Positions 33,915 through 44,120 of a stretch of DNA of 64,000 bases are shown one piece after another. Both the position numbers and the translations under genes were made by a program. The stretch comes from Paracoccus solventivorans (GTDB lineage Bacteria; Pseudomonadota; Alphaproteobacteria; Rhodobacterales; Rhodobacteraceae). The stretch lies in NCBI RefSeq assembly GCF_900142875.1, contig NZ_FRCK01000002.1, forward strand, positions 186,001 to 250,000, in the 5' to 3' direction. The notes under the pieces are model-generated. The model was not told the DNA's origin. It did no database searches and saw nothing but the letters and a program-made list of their open reading frames with translations. Each line of letters begins with the position of its first letter. Position 1 is the first letter of the stretch.

Positions 33915-35141
33915 ATGGCCGAAGATCTGATCAACAGCTACACGACCGGGCCGGACGACCGCGGCCGTTTCGGCATTTTCGGCGGCCGTTTCGTCAGCGA
34001 AACGCTAATGCCGCTGATCCTCGACCTGCAGGCGGAATATGAGCGCGCCAAGACCGACCCCGCCTTCCGGGCCGAGATGGACGATCTGTGGAAAAATTAT
34101 GTCGGCCGTCCCTCGCCGCTGTATTTCGCCGAGCGCCTGACCGCGCATCTGGGCGGCGCGCGCATCTATCTCAAGCGCGAAGAGCTGAACCACACCGGCA
34201 GCCACAAGATCAACAACGTGCTGGGCCAGATCCTGCTGGCGCGGCGCATGGGCAAGACCCGCATCATCGCGGAAACCGGCGCCGGCCAGCACGGGGTGGC
34301 CACCGCCACCGTCTGCGCGCGTTTCGGGCTGAAATGTGTGGTCTACATGGGCGCCGAGGACGTGCGCCGCCAGCAGCCCAACGTATTCCGCATGAAGCTT
34401 CTGGGCGCCGAGGTGGTCCCGGTGCAGTCGGGCCGCGGCACGCTGAAGGACGCGATGAACGACGCGCTGCGCGACTGGGTGACCAACGTGCGCGACACCT
34501 TCTATTGCATCGGCACCGTGGCCGGACCGCACCCCTATCCGGCGATGGTGCGCGATTTCCAGACCATCATCGGGCGCGAGACCAAGGCCCAGCTGATGGA
34601 GGCCGAGGGCCGCCTGCCCGACACGCTGGTCGCGGCGATCGGCGGCGGCTCCAACGCGATGGGGCTGTTCCACCCGTTCCTCGACGACCGCTCGGTGCGG
34701 ATCATCGGGGTCGAGGCCGGCGGCAAGGGCGTGGACGAAACCATGCAGCATTGCGCCAGCCTGTCGGGCGGCCGCCCCGGCGTGCTGCACGGCAACCGCA
34801 CCTATCTGCTGCAGGACGCCGAGGGCCAGATCCTCGAAGGCCATTCGATCAGCGCCGGGCTGGACTATCCCGGCATCGGCCCCGAGCACGCCTGGCTGCA
34901 CGACATCGGCCGCGCCGAATATGTCAGCGTCACCGACACCGAGGCGCTGGCGGCCTTTACCCTGTGCTGCGAGACCGAAGGCATCATCCCCGCGCTCGAG
35001 CCCTGCCACGCGCTGGCGCATGTGATGAAGATCGCGCCCGACCTGCCCGAGGACCACCTGATCGTGATGAACCTCAGCGGCCGCGGCGACAAGGACATCT
35101 TCACCGTCGCCCGCCACCTGGGCGTGCAGATAGAGGGCTAG
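33915..35141 (+). CDS. trpB: Tryptophan synthase beta chain
   Basis: Condenses indole with serine using PLP. The Schiff-base Lys is K98 in [14 protein letters not shown], the phosphate-binding loop is GGGSNAMG, and [11 protein letters not shown] forms the carboxylate site. 408 aa, normal length. trpA is not in the window, so the trp genes are split. The stop codon lies in a CTAG shared with the convergent DUF4893 gene. Confidence 0.97.
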   Translation: MAEDLINSYTTGPDDRGRFGIFGGRFVSETLMPLILDLQAEYERAKTDPAFRAEMDDLWKNYVGRPSPLYFAERLTAHLGGARIYLKREELNHTGSHKINNVLGQILLARRMGKTRIIAETGAGQHGVATATVCARFGLKCVVYMGAEDVRRQQPNVFRMKLLGAEVVPVQSGRGTLKDAMNDALRDWVTNVRDTFYCIGTVAGPHPYPAMVRDFQTIIGRETKAQLMEAEGRLPDTLVAAIGGGSNAMGLFHPFLDDRSVRIIGVEAGGKGVDETMQHCASLSGGRPGVLHGNRTYLLQDAEGQILEGHSISAGLDYPGIGPEHAWLHDIGRAEYVSVTDTEALAAFTLCCETEGIIPALEPCHALAHVMKIAPDLPEDHLIVMNLSGRGDKDIFTVARHLGVQIEG

Positions 35142-35737
35142 GATCGGGGCTGGCGCGTCAGCGTCAGCACGTTCAGCAGCGATTCCCGGTAGGGCAGCGG
35201 CAACAGCAGCCGCCCCCGCCCGGGGCCGGTGATCTCCAGCAGCCCGGCATCGGGCAAGGTCTCGCTGGCGGTCGTGTCCAGATGGGCGGGGAAGTCGCGA
35301 TAGGGCAGCGGCGCCTCTCCCTGCACGAAGGTCGAGCCGAGATAGATCCAGGCGCCGTCCAGAATCTGCAGGGTGCCGCTGCTGCGCTGCGATCCGGTCA
35401 GCTTGTCGAAATGCAGCACCCCGTCGCGCAACTCGATCCGGCAGCGGAAGGGCGGATATTCGACCAGCGGCAGGATGCCGCCGATCTTGGTCATCCGGCA
35501 CTGCCAGTCGCCGGCCAGCGCCTCCACCGTCACCTGCTCTGCCGGCAGGGCCGCCCCGCGCAGCACCGCAGTGGCGGCGGCCAGATCCGCCTCGCTGCCC
35601 TTGGCCAGCACCTGCCGCAGCGCCCGGCCGATGGCGGTGTCGAGCTGGTCCAGCCGGGCGCGGTCGTCGGGCCGGGGCTCCTGCGCCGCCGCAGGCAGCG
35701 CCAGCAGCGCAAGCGAAAGGACAAGGGGGCGGATCAT
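35138..35737 (-). CDS. Secreted DUF4893-like protein
   Basis: A signal peptide [20 protein letters not shown] directs export. The mature part (about 180 aa) has [32 protein letters not shown] and a C-terminal [18 protein letters not shown], consistent with the DUF4893 family; function is unknown. The ATG at 35737 is chosen for the signal sequence. It overlaps the trpB end by 4 bases, convergently. Confidence 0.75.
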   Translation of the reverse strand: MIRPLVLSLALLALPAAAQEPRPDDRARLDQLDTAIGRALRQVLAKGSEADLAAATAVLRGAALPAEQVTVEALAGDWQCRMTKIGGILPLVEYPPFRCRIELRDGVLHFDKLTGSQRSSGTLQILDGAWIYLGSTFVQGEAPLPYRDFPAHLDTTASETLPDAGLLEITGPGRGRLLLPLPYRESLLNVLTLTRQPRS

Positions 35738-35768
35738 GCGGGACCTCTGGTGGCGGCCGGCGGGGCGG

Positions 35769-36143
35769 TCAGTGCGGCCCCTCAACCGCATGGGCGCGCA
35801 ACAGTTCCAGCGGCACGATCTCGGTGGCGCTTGCGTGGGTGGCCTCCAGCACGACCTTGGGGGCGGCGAACTCCTCGGCCGCCTGCAGGAAGCGCGCGGC
35901 GCAGAGGCACCAGCGGTCGCCGGGCTTCAGCCCCGGAAAGCGGAACTCGGGCCGCGGGGTGGAAAGATCGTTGCCCAGGTATTTCGACAGCGCCAGGAAC
36001 TCGGCGGTGACCACCACGCAGACCGTGTGGCTGCCGCGGTCCTCGGGCCCGGTGTCGCAGCAGCCGTTGCGGTAGAACCCGGTCAGCGGGTCGGTGGAAC
36101 AGGGCTGCAGCCGCTGGCCGAGGACGTTGAGCGAGGGTTCCAT
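35769..36143 (-). CDS. DUF2237 family protein
   Basis: 124 aa with conserved cysteine clusters: LQPCSTDPLTGFYRNGCC, SHTVCVVVTAEFLAL and DRWCLCAARFLQA, plus LSKYLGNDLSTPRPEF. This pattern defines DUF2237, whose function is unknown; the Cys residues suggest metal or redox chemistry. ATG at 36143 with AAAGGAA upstream. The gene lies between pth and the DUF4893 gene on the same strand. Confidence 0.85.
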   Translation of the reverse strand: MEPSLNVLGQRLQPCSTDPLTGFYRNGCCDTGPEDRGSHTVCVVVTAEFLALSKYLGNDLSTPRPEFRFPGLKPGDRWCLCAARFLQAAEEFAAPKVVLEATHASATEIVPLELLRAHAVEGPH

Positions 36144-36186
36144 CGGGGGTTCCTTTCGTTGCGGCCGGACCGGGGGTTTTCCCCCC

Positions 36187-36280
36187 GGCCACTGCCGTGG
36201 CCTTCCTCGCTGAAAACAATCCACCGGACTGTTTTCCGGGCGCTCGGAAGCCCGGAGGATATTTGGACAAGGAAGAAGCC
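36187..36280 (+). repeat. Structured intergenic repeat, copy 3 (short form)
   Basis: GGCCACTGCCGTGGCC hairpin, a long hairpin with arms GAAAACAATCC and GGACTGTTTTC, CGGGCGCTCGGAAGCCCGG, then GGATATTTGGACAAGGAAGA. The long stem has an A-T where copies 2 and 7 have G-C, and one mismatch. The copy abuts the pth stop codon and points against pth and the DUF2237 gene. Confidence 0.8.
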
Positions 36281-36283
36281 CAC

Positions 36284-36979
36284 CTAGCGGAAGCGGTCGG
36301 CGAGCGATTTGAGTCGGTCGGTCATCGTACGGGGTTCCGGGGCGGCGGGGGTGGCTTTGGCGGGGTCGGCCTGAACCGGGGGCGCCGCCGGGCGCGAGGG
36401 TTTCGGCGGCGTCATCCGGGCGGCCAGCGCGGTGCCAAAGGCGGCGCCGTCGCCGCGGGCGAGTGCGGCGGCCCCGTCCGAGATGCCGCGCAGCAGATCC
36501 TCCAGCATCGGCTGTTCCGCCTTGGCGAAGTCCGAGAGCACATGGCCGGTCACCCGGTCCTTGTGGCCGGGGTGGCCGATGCCGATGCGCAGCCGCCGGT
36601 AGCCCTCGCCGATATGCTGGTGGATCGAGCGCAGCCCGTTGTGCCCCGCGTGCCCGCCCCCGGTCTTGAGCCGGCAGACCCCGGGGGCAAGGTCGAGCTC
36701 GTCATGCAGCACCACCACCTCGGCCGGGGTCAGCTTGAGATAGCGCATCGCCTCGCCCACCGACTGGCCGGACAGATTCATGTAGCCCTGCGGCTTGAGC
36801 AGCGTCACCCGGCTCTCGCCCAGCCGCCCCTCGGCCGCCAGCCCCTGGAACCGCGGCTTCCACGGCGAGAACCCGTGGTCGGCGGCGATCCGGTCCACGG
36901 CCATGAACCCGACGTTATGCCGGTTGCCGGCGTATTTCGCGCCGGGATTGCCAAGCCCCACCATCAAGATCATCGGCAT
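36284..36979 (-). CDS. pth: Peptidyl-tRNA hydrolase
   Basis: Recycles peptidyl-tRNA dropped from ribosomes. The catalytic His is in [12 protein letters not shown], with [30 protein letters not shown] and [13 protein letters not shown] all present. After the approximately 190-aa core there is a 40-aa Pro/Ala/Lys tail ([19 protein letters not shown]) ending in a basic helix. rplY, the usual neighbour, is absent. Confidence 0.95.
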   Translation of the reverse strand: MPMILMVGLGNPGAKYAGNRHNVGFMAVDRIAADHGFSPWKPRFQGLAAEGRLGESRVTLLKPQGYMNLSGQSVGEAMRYLKLTPAEVVVLHDELDLAPGVCRLKTGGGHAGHNGLRSIHQHIGEGYRRLRIGIGHPGHKDRVTGHVLSDFAKAEQPMLEDLLRGISDGAAALARGDGAAFGTALAARMTPPKPSRPAAPPVQADPAKATPAAPEPRTMTDRLKSLADRFR

Positions 36980-37112
36980 TTTCCGCGCTTTCAGCCCATC
37001 CCTTGCGGCGGACCTCGCCCGTAACTAAGACTCTGTCAACTGTTCGCCGCTATGACGGGTCCGATCAAGGGCCAGTGCAGGCGAATCGAAAATCAGGCAA
37101 CGGGCAGGGCAG

Positions 37113-37742
37113 ATGCAGGATCCGGCAGAATACTACATGAATACGCTCGTCCCGATGGTCGTGGAACAGACCAGCCGGGGCGAACGCGCCTATGACATCT
37201 TCTCGCGCCTGCTCAAGGAACGCATCATCTTCCTGTCCGGCCCGGTGCATGACGGGATGGCGACGCTGGTCTGCGCGCAGCTGCTGTTTCTCGAGGCGGA
37301 AAACCCGTCCAAGGACATCAGCATGTATATCAACAGCCCCGGCGGGCTGGTGACGGCCGGGCTGTCGATCTACGACACGATGCAGTATATCCGCCCCCGC
37401 ATCTCGACGCTGGTGATCGGCCAGGCGGCCTCGATGGGCTCGCTGCTGCTGGCCGCGGGGGAAAAGGGCGCGCGGTTTTCGCTGCCCAACAGCCGGATCA
37501 TGGTGCACCAGCCCTCGGGCGGGTTCCAGGGCACGGCCTCGGACATCCTGATCCACGCGCGTGAAACCGAAAAGCTCAAGCAGCGGCTGAACGAGATCTA
37601 TGTGCAGCACACCGGCCGCACCCTGGCCGAGGTCGAGGAGGCGCTGGAACGCGACCGCTTCATGTCTCCGGACGAGGCGAAGGACTGGGGGCTGATCGAC
37701 GACATCCTCGCGGCACGCGGCAAGGCCGTGCCCGAAAGCTGA
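37113..37742 (+). CDS. clpP: ATP-dependent Clp protease proteolytic subunit
   Basis: A serine protease forming the 14-mer barrel used by ClpX/ClpA. The catalytic triad is S107 in [12 protein letters not shown]132 in [12 protein letters not shown] and D181 in [10 protein letters not shown]. The N-terminus ([20 protein letters not shown]) and length (209 aa) are typical. clpX follows about 195 bases later in the same direction. Confidence 0.97.
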   Translation: MQDPAEYYMNTLVPMVVEQTSRGERAYDIFSRLLKERIIFLSGPVHDGMATLVCAQLLFLEAENPSKDISMYINSPGGLVTAGLSIYDTMQYIRPRISTLVIGQAASMGSLLLAAGEKGARFSLPNSRIMVHQPSGGFQGTASDILIHARETEKLKQRLNEIYVQHTGRTLAEVEEALERDRFMSPDEAKDWGLIDDILAARGKAVPES

Positions 37743-37936
37743 GCCGGCGCGGCAAGGGCGGCAAAGATCGCCCGGCCGGGGGATGGGGCCGAGGGACTGG
37801 GCCTGAAAACCGCGGGCCCGGAAATGCGGGATTGTGACCGGACGCCGCCCCCCCTAACATGGGCGGAACCGACAGGACGCGCCGAACCGCGCGGCGGATG
37901 GCTCCGCGCGGTCCAGACAAGGCAAGGATGACGACG

Positions 37937-39202
<1,266 letters not shown>

Positions 39203-39927
39203 GGACGCGCAGGAACCGCGCTGTTCCTTGCACCCATGCGGCAAGGCTGCACTCTGGTTTCAGAGTGCAGCAAAATTGCCCGGGCTTGTTGATAATGTGC
39301 AGGCCCGAGGCAGTCACCACCCGCCTTTGATCCTCTGTATGACGGGGCCCACCGCCGGAAGTGTTGCTGAATCGGGAGCGCGGGCTGGTACGGCGCAAGC
39401 TCGGCGCCCGGCGCCGTTGTGGCCTCTGCAGCAGCGACCGCGTCCTGATCCACATCGGATGCGGTCCCGCCTCTCTGCGGCATGTCCTCCGGGGTCCAGC
39501 GCCCGCGGCGGGAATCGGCAAACCCTGGGGGCGACCTTGTTTCTTGCAGGTCGGGACTTCCACCCTGCCAGACGGAACTTCGGCCTTTTCTCCTTAAAAT
39601 CCATGCGACGCGGGCCACCACCTGGCCCACCCGCACTGGCGTCACTGACGCTTCCTCCCGCATGACTACTCGGTTCCGCCGGCGGGATGAAACAGACTTC
39701 CACGCCGGGAAACGCAGTCAGGCAGCCCCCCACCACAGCCGAGCAGATCGAAACCCCGACCTCCGCCGCCCGTCGCGCGGACGCTTCTGTCCGTGATATC
39801 CGCTGTGACGACGCGGCGATTCCCACGCCCCCGGTATCCGGCCGACATGTCGGCGCGTCTTTCCGCACAAAGCCGCGACAGCGTTCTCAGCCCGCTTCCC
39901 TCCTCTCTCACCCGCGGCAATCCATAT
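39203..39927. other. 725-base gap between clpX and edd with no recognised gene
   Basis: A perfect hairpin at 39246-39271 follows clpX. Beyond it no frame shows a recognisable domain. A minus-strand frame beginning at an ATG near 39605 (MDFKEKRPKFRLAGWK...) and a plus frame from 39687 are open but have no family resemblance and no clear support. Base composition looks less biased than in neighbouring genes. It could be decayed coding sequence or regulatory DNA. Confidence 0.4.
39246..39271 (+). terminator. Hairpin downstream of clpX
   Basis: Arms GCTGCACTCTG and CAGAGTGCAGC (11 bp, perfect) with a GTTT loop. AAAATTGC follows instead of a U tract, so termination is uncertain. Confidence 0.45.
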
Positions 39928-39956
39928 TTGCCCCGTTATCGCTAACGCGCTACACT
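39928..39956 (+). promoter_or_regulatory. Promoter of edd
   Basis: TTGCCC and TACACT with a 17-base spacer; the predicted start lies about 25 bases before the edd ATG. The spacer contains a perfect palindrome (next entry). Confidence 0.6.
39934..39947. promoter_or_regulatory. Palindromic operator inside the edd promoter
   Basis: CGTTATCGCTAACG: arms CGTTA and TAACG around TCGC, with a central CG step as in LacI-family operators. Sitting between -35 and -10, a bound protein would block polymerase. E. coli edd is repressed by the LacI-type GntR at a GTTAC-rich palindrome, which makes a gluconate-responsive repressor plausible here. No regulator gene is nearby. Confidence 0.5.
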
Positions 39957-39987
39957 CCGGCGATTGCCTAGCAAGCGGACAAGCGCC

Positions 39988-41790
39988 ATGGCCCTGCATC
40001 CCGTCATCGACCGCGTGACCGACCGCATCCGGCAGCGTTCGGCCGGCCCCCGCGCCGCCTATCTGGCCCGGGTGGCGCGCGCGGCCGAGGATGGGCCGCG
40101 CCGTGCGCATCTCTCCTGCTCGAACCAGGCCCACGCCTATGCCGCCATGCCCGACAAGCAGGATTTCGCCGCGACAAGGCGGCCGAATATCGGCATCGTC
40201 ACCGCCTATAACGACATGCTCTCGGCCCATCAGCCCTATGAGCATTACCCCGAGCTGATCCGCCGCGCCGCCCATGCCGCGGGCGCCACCGCCCAGGTGG
40301 CGGGCGGCGTCCCCGCCATGTGCGACGGCGTCACCCAGGGCCGCGCCGGAATGGAGCTGTCGCTGTTTTCCCGCGACGTGATCGCGCTGGCCGCCACGGT
40401 GGCGATGTCGCACGACACCTATGACGCCGCGGTCTGGCTGGGGATCTGCGACAAGATCGTGCCGGGGCTGGTGATCGCCGCCGCGACCGCCGGGCATGTG
40501 CCGGCGGTGTTCCTGCCCGGCGGGCCGATGCCTTCGGGCCTGCCCAACGACGAAAAGGCCCGGGTGCGGCAGGAATTCGCCGCCGGAAATGTCGGGCGCG
40601 AGGCGCTGATGGCGGCCGAGATGGCCTCCTACCACGCGCCGGGCACCTGCACATTCTACGGCACCGCCAATTCGAACCAGATGCTGATGGAGTTCATGGG
40701 GCTGCAACTGCCCGGGTCCAGCTTCGTCAACCCCGGCACGGCCCTGCGCGAGGCGCTGACCATCGCAGGCGTCCATCGCGCCGCCGGGATCACCGCGATC
40801 GGCCCCGACTATACCCCGATCAGCGCGATCCTGGACGAGCGCGCCTTCGTCAACGGAATCGTCGGGCTGATGGCGACGGGCGGCTCGACTAACCACGTCA
40901 TCCACCTGCCGGCGATGGCGCGGGCGGCGGGCATCCTGCTGGATCTGCAGGATTTTCACGAAATCAGCGCGGTGGTGCCGCTGCTGGCGCGGGTCTATCC
41001 GAACGGGCTGGCCGACGTGAACCATTTCCACGCCGCCGGGGGTCTGGGCTTCATGATCGCGCAGCTGCTCGACGCGGGGCTGCTGCACGGGGACGCGCGC
41101 ACCATCATAGACCCGGGACTCGACCGCTACCGCCAGGAACCGCGCCTGACGGGCGAGGGCGCCGAGTGGGTCGCCGGCGCGCGCGAAACGCTCAACGACC
41201 GCATCCTGCGCCCGGTGGCCGCGCCCTTTGCCGCCACCGGCGGGCTGCACATGCTGTCCGGCAACCTCGGCCGCGCGGTGATCAAGGTCTCGGCCGTCAA
41301 GCCCGAGCTGCATGTGATCGAGGCCCCTGCCCGCATCTTCACCGACCAGGCGCAGGTCAAGGCGGCGTTTCAGGCGGGCGAGTTCACCGGCGACAGCATC
41401 GTCGTCGTCCGCTTCCAGGGCCCGCGCGCCAACGGCATGCCCGAGCTGCATACGCTGACGCCGCTGCTGTCGGTGCTGCTCGACCGCGGGCTGCGGGTGG
41501 CGCTGCTGACCGACGGGCGGATGTCGGGGGCCTCGGGCAAGGTGCCGGCCGCGATCCACTGCACGCCCGAGGCCGCCGCCGGCGGGCCGCTCGCGCAACT
41601 GCGCGACGGCGATGTGCTGCGGCTGGACGCGATCACCGGCACGCTCGACTGCCTGACGCCGGATTTCGCCAACCGCCCCGCGACCACCGCCGACCTGTCG
41701 GCAAACGAAGAAGGCCTGGGCCGCGAGCTTTTCGCCCTGTTCCGCGCCAATGCCTCGGCGGCCGACGAAGGGGCGAGCGTCCTGTTCTAG
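39988..41790 (+). CDS. edd: Phosphogluconate dehydratase
   Basis: Entner-Doudoroff enzyme converting 6-phosphogluconate to KDPG; an IlvD/Edd-family Fe-S dehydratase. Family blocks are [57 protein letters not shown] and [17 protein letters not shown]. The Cys residues of CDGVTQG and CDK are the expected cluster ligands. 600 aa from the ATG at 39988; an upstream TTG at 39964 is less likely because it overlaps the predicted transcript start. eda and zwf are not in the window. Confidence 0.95.
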   Translation: MALHPVIDRVTDRIRQRSAGPRAAYLARVARAAEDGPRRAHLSCSNQAHAYAAMPDKQDFAATRRPNIGIVTAYNDMLSAHQPYEHYPELIRRAAHAAGATAQVAGGVPAMCDGVTQGRAGMELSLFSRDVIALAATVAMSHDTYDAAVWLGICDKIVPGLVIAAATAGHVPAVFLPGGPMPSGLPNDEKARVRQEFAAGNVGREALMAAEMASYHAPGTCTFYGTANSNQMLMEFMGLQLPGSSFVNPGTALREALTIAGVHRAAGITAIGPDYTPISAILDERAFVNGIVGLMATGGSTNHVIHLPAMARAAGILLDLQDFHEISAVVPLLARVYPNGLADVNHFHAAGGLGFMIAQLLDAGLLHGDARTIIDPGLDRYRQEPRLTGEGAEWVAGARETLNDRILRPVAAPFAATGGLHMLSGNLGRAVIKVSAVKPELHVIEAPARIFTDQAQVKAAFQAGEFTGDSIVVVRFQGPRANGMPELHTLTPLLSVLLDRGLRVALLTDGRMSGASGKVPAAIHCTPEAAAGGPLAQLRDGDVLRLDAITGTLDCLTPDFANRPATTADLSANEEGLGRELFALFRANASAADEGASVLF

Positions 41791-41792
41791 TA

Positions 41793-41860
41793 TTTCTTCA
41801 TCATCGAAATATCCTCGGGGGTGCGGGGGTGGAAAACCCCCGCTCCGGCCGCGCCGCCTT
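41793..41860 (-). repeat. 3'-end signature module between edd and the DUF2147 gene
   Basis: On the minus strand GGGGGTTTTCCACCCCC, then GCACCCCCGAGGATATTTCG and ATGATGAAGAAA. It is in sense orientation after the DUF2147 gene. It is nearly the same module as after uup at 6915. Confidence 0.6.
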
Positions 41861-41868
41861 GCACCCCG

Positions 41869-42255
41869 CTATTTCAGCTTGGTCCAGCTCTGCGACTTGC
41901 AGATCAACCCGCCCGCCACGCAGCCCGACAGCTTCATCGCGGTGCCGCTGACGCTGGCCTTGCCGTTGTAGATCTTGTTGTCGGCCGGGCGCAGCACCTT
42001 GCCGGCATAGGCGCCGCCGCCCGAGGGCACCATGTCGATCACGATCTGCTTGCCGATATTGGGCGAGCGGTATTCCTCGGTCCCCTTGAAGGTGCGCATG
42101 ATCGTGCCGCAGAACGCCGGGCCGCAGGGGATGATCTGCACCAGCGCGACCGAGCCCTCGTCGGGCTGGGTCTGCCAGATGCCCTCGATCGGGTCGGCGG
42201 CAAGCGCGGCGCCCGCCACCAGCGACAGGGCGGCGGCCAGGGTGATGGTTCGCAT
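41869..42255 (-). CDS. DUF2147 family periplasmic protein
   Basis: A signal peptide MRTITLAAALSLVAGAALAA is followed by DPIEGIWQTQPDEG, CGPAFCGTI, NGKASVSGTAMKLSGC and CKSQSWTKLK, the calycin-like DUF2147 pattern with paired cysteines. 128 aa. The ATG at 42255 has GGAGGAG upstream. Function unknown; it converges with edd and is divergent from hisA. Confidence 0.82.
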   Translation of the reverse strand: MRTITLAAALSLVAGAALAADPIEGIWQTQPDEGSVALVQIIPCGPAFCGTIMRTFKGTEEYRSPNIGKQIVIDMVPSGGGAYAGKVLRPADNKIYNGKASVSGTAMKLSGCVAGGLICKSQSWTKLK

Positions 42256-42412
42256 GGATATCTCCTCCGGTTCCTCTGGGGCGATTGGGCCGCGGCGCCG
42301 GCGTTCTGGCAAGCGTGACGTGAGGTCGCGCGCCCGGCCCGCATGGGCTTTCCCGGAAGGGGCGGCTGTGGCATGGACGCGGGCAACCCGCCACGGCTGA
42401 ACGGAGCGCGAC

Positions 42413-43129
42413 ATGATCCTCTACCCCGCCATCGACCTCAAGGACGGCAATTGCGTGCGGCTGCTGCGCGGCGACATGGAGGCGGCGACGGTCTTCGGCA
42501 CCGACCCGGCGGCGCAGGCGCTGGCATTCCAGCAGGCGGGGGCGCGCTGGCTGCATCTGGTCGACCTGAACGGCGCCTTTGCCGGGCGGCCGGTGAACGC
42601 GGCGGCGGTCGAATCGATCCTTGCCACAGTCTCCATCCCCGTGCAGCTGGGCGGCGGCATCCGCGACATGGAGACCATCGGTTTCTGGCTGGACCGCGGC
42701 GTCCGCCGGGTGATCCTGGGCACGGTGGCGGTCGAAAATCCGGCGCTGGTGACCGAGGCCGCGCAGCGTTTCCCCGGCCGCATCGCGGTGGGGATCGACG
42801 CCCGCGGCGGCCGCGTCGCCACCCGCGGCTGGGCGCAGGACACCGAGGTGATGGCCACCGACCTTGCCCGCAGCTTCGAGCACGCCGGGGTCGCCGCGAT
42901 CATCTATACCGACATCGACCGCGACGGCGCCATGCAGGGCCCGAATGTCGCGGCGACCGCGGCGCTGGCGCGGGCGGTCTCGATCCCGGTGATCGCCTCG
43001 GGCGGGGTGTCGCGGCTGTCGGACCTGATCGAGCTGCGCGACAGCGGCGTGATCGCCGGGGCGATCTCGGGCCGGGCGCTTTACGACGGGGCCATCGACC
43101 TGACGCAGGCGCTGCAGGCGCTGGCCTGA
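42413..43129 (+). CDS. hisA: Phosphoribosylformimino-5-aminoimidazole carboxamide ribotide isomerase
   Basis: Histidine biosynthesis, fourth step: a (beta/alpha)8 Amadori isomerase. The catalytic Asp pair is in [15 protein letters not shown] (D8) and [16 protein letters not shown]; phosphate sites are QLGGGIRD and IASGGVSRL. 238 aa. No other his gene adjoins it here, and a copy of the structured repeat follows, so the rest of the his pathway is elsewhere. Confidence 0.95.
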   Translation: MILYPAIDLKDGNCVRLLRGDMEAATVFGTDPAAQALAFQQAGARWLHLVDLNGAFAGRPVNAAAVESILATVSIPVQLGGGIRDMETIGFWLDRGVRRVILGTVAVENPALVTEAAQRFPGRIAVGIDARGGRVATRGWAQDTEVMATDLARSFEHAGVAAIIYTDIDRDGAMQGPNVAATAALARAVSIPVIASGGVSRLSDLIELRDSGVIAGAISGRALYDGAIDLTQALQALA

Positions 43130-43149
43130 CACCGGGCGGCACCGCCAAG

Positions 43150-43305
43150 CCGGGGGGCTTCGCGCCCCGGACCACTGCCGTGGCCTTCCTCGCTGAAAAC
43201 GGTCCACCGGACCATCCGGCGGGAAAACAGCCCTGAGGGCTGTTTTCTGATCCGCCTTCTATCCCGGGCGCTCGGAAGCCCGCGGGATATTTCCGCACCA
43301 AAGAC
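43150..43305 (+). repeat. Structured intergenic repeat, copy 4 (long form, best preserved)
   Basis: Order: GGGGCTTCGCGCCCC hairpin; ACCACTGCCGTGGCC; hairpin B GGTCC/GGACC with an ACC loop; GGCGG...CCGCC arms enclosing AAAACAGCCC and GGGCTGTTTT; CGGGCGCTCGGAAGCCCG; GGGATATTTCCGCACCAAAG. It is in sense orientation after hisA and fills most of the 269-base gap before secG. Confidence 0.85.
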
Positions 43306-43398
43306 GGGCTGCCGGGTCGGGCTGGGGGAAGCATCGCTTGCCTTCCGCGGGGGCTCTGCATAGATAACACCGGTCCGAAAAGATAAGGCTGCCGCCCC

Positions 43399-43968
43399 GT
43401 GGAAAACGTCGTCCTGACCGTGCATCTCATCCTTGCGCTGCTGCTGATCGGCATCGTGCTGCTTCAGCGATCCGAGGGTGGCGGGCTTGGCATCGGCGGC
43501 GGCGGCGGCAACGTGATGACCGGGCGGCAGGCGGCGAACGCGCTGTCGCGCGGCACCTGGATCATCGCCACCGCCTTCCTGATCACCTCGATCGCGCTGA
43601 CCGTGATCGCGGCGCGCAATTCGGTGGGGGGCTCGGTGGTGGACCGCATCGCCCCGGCGCCGGCCGCGCCCGCGGGCAACCTGCCGACGCTGCCGACCTA
43701 TGCGCCGCCGCCCGGGGTGGGCCAGCCGGTGCTGCCGCCCGGCGCCGCGCCCGCAACCGAGGCGCCCGCGGCCGAGGCGCCTACCGCCGAGGATGCAGCC
43801 CCCGCGGCCGAGGCTCCGGCGACCGACGCCCCGGTCACCCCGCCCGCACCGGCGGCCGAGGTGCCGGCAGAGCCCGCACCCGACGCCACCGGCAGCGAGC
43901 CTGCCGCTGCGGCCACCGAATCGGCCCCGGCCACCGCGCCGGCCCCGGTGACACCGCCGGCCAATTGA
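43399..43968 (+). CDS. secG: Preprotein translocase subunit SecG with long Ala/Pro tail
   Basis: SecG assists SecYE in protein export. Two transmembrane segments (about 3-20 and 51-70) flank the cytoplasmic loop LLQRSEGGGLGIGGGGG, the SecG signature. The family is usually 75-130 aa; here about 110 extra residues of Ala/Pro/Glu/Thr-rich sequence (APAAEAPTAEDAAPAAEAPA) form a disordered C-terminus. GTG start at 43399; no ATG fits. pyrG follows, a standard neighbour. Confidence 0.92.
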   Translation: MENVVLTVHLILALLLIGIVLLQRSEGGGLGIGGGGGNVMTGRQAANALSRGTWIIATAFLITSIALTVIAARNSVGGSVVDRIAPAPAAPAGNLPTLPTYAPPPGVGQPVLPPGAAPATEAPAAEAPTAEDAAPAAEAPATDAPVTPPAPAAEVPAEPAPDATGSEPAAAATESAPATAPAPVTPPAN

Positions 43969-44024
43969 CCGACCGACATGCGGGGGCGCGCTGCCTGTGC
44001 CCCCACGACATCTTGCTGTGTCCG

Positions 44025-44053
44025 TTGCGGTTTTGCGAAGAATCGGCTATAGG
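44025..44053 (+). promoter_or_regulatory. Promoter of pyrG
   Basis: TTGCGG and TATAGG separated by 17 bases, about 68 bases before the pyrG ATG. Confidence 0.65.
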
Positions 44054-44120
44054 CCGGGTCCCGTGATGCCGGTCCAACCGGGCCAGTTCCGCATTGCCTA
44101 GACGATCACGGGGACCCTGA

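Noticed and set aside
39314..39868. 184-codon minus-strand frame between clpX and edd
   Set aside because: No domain, no convincing ribosome site at its first start, and Arg/Gly/Pro-rich composition as in non-coding high-GC DNA; kept only as an unexplained region.
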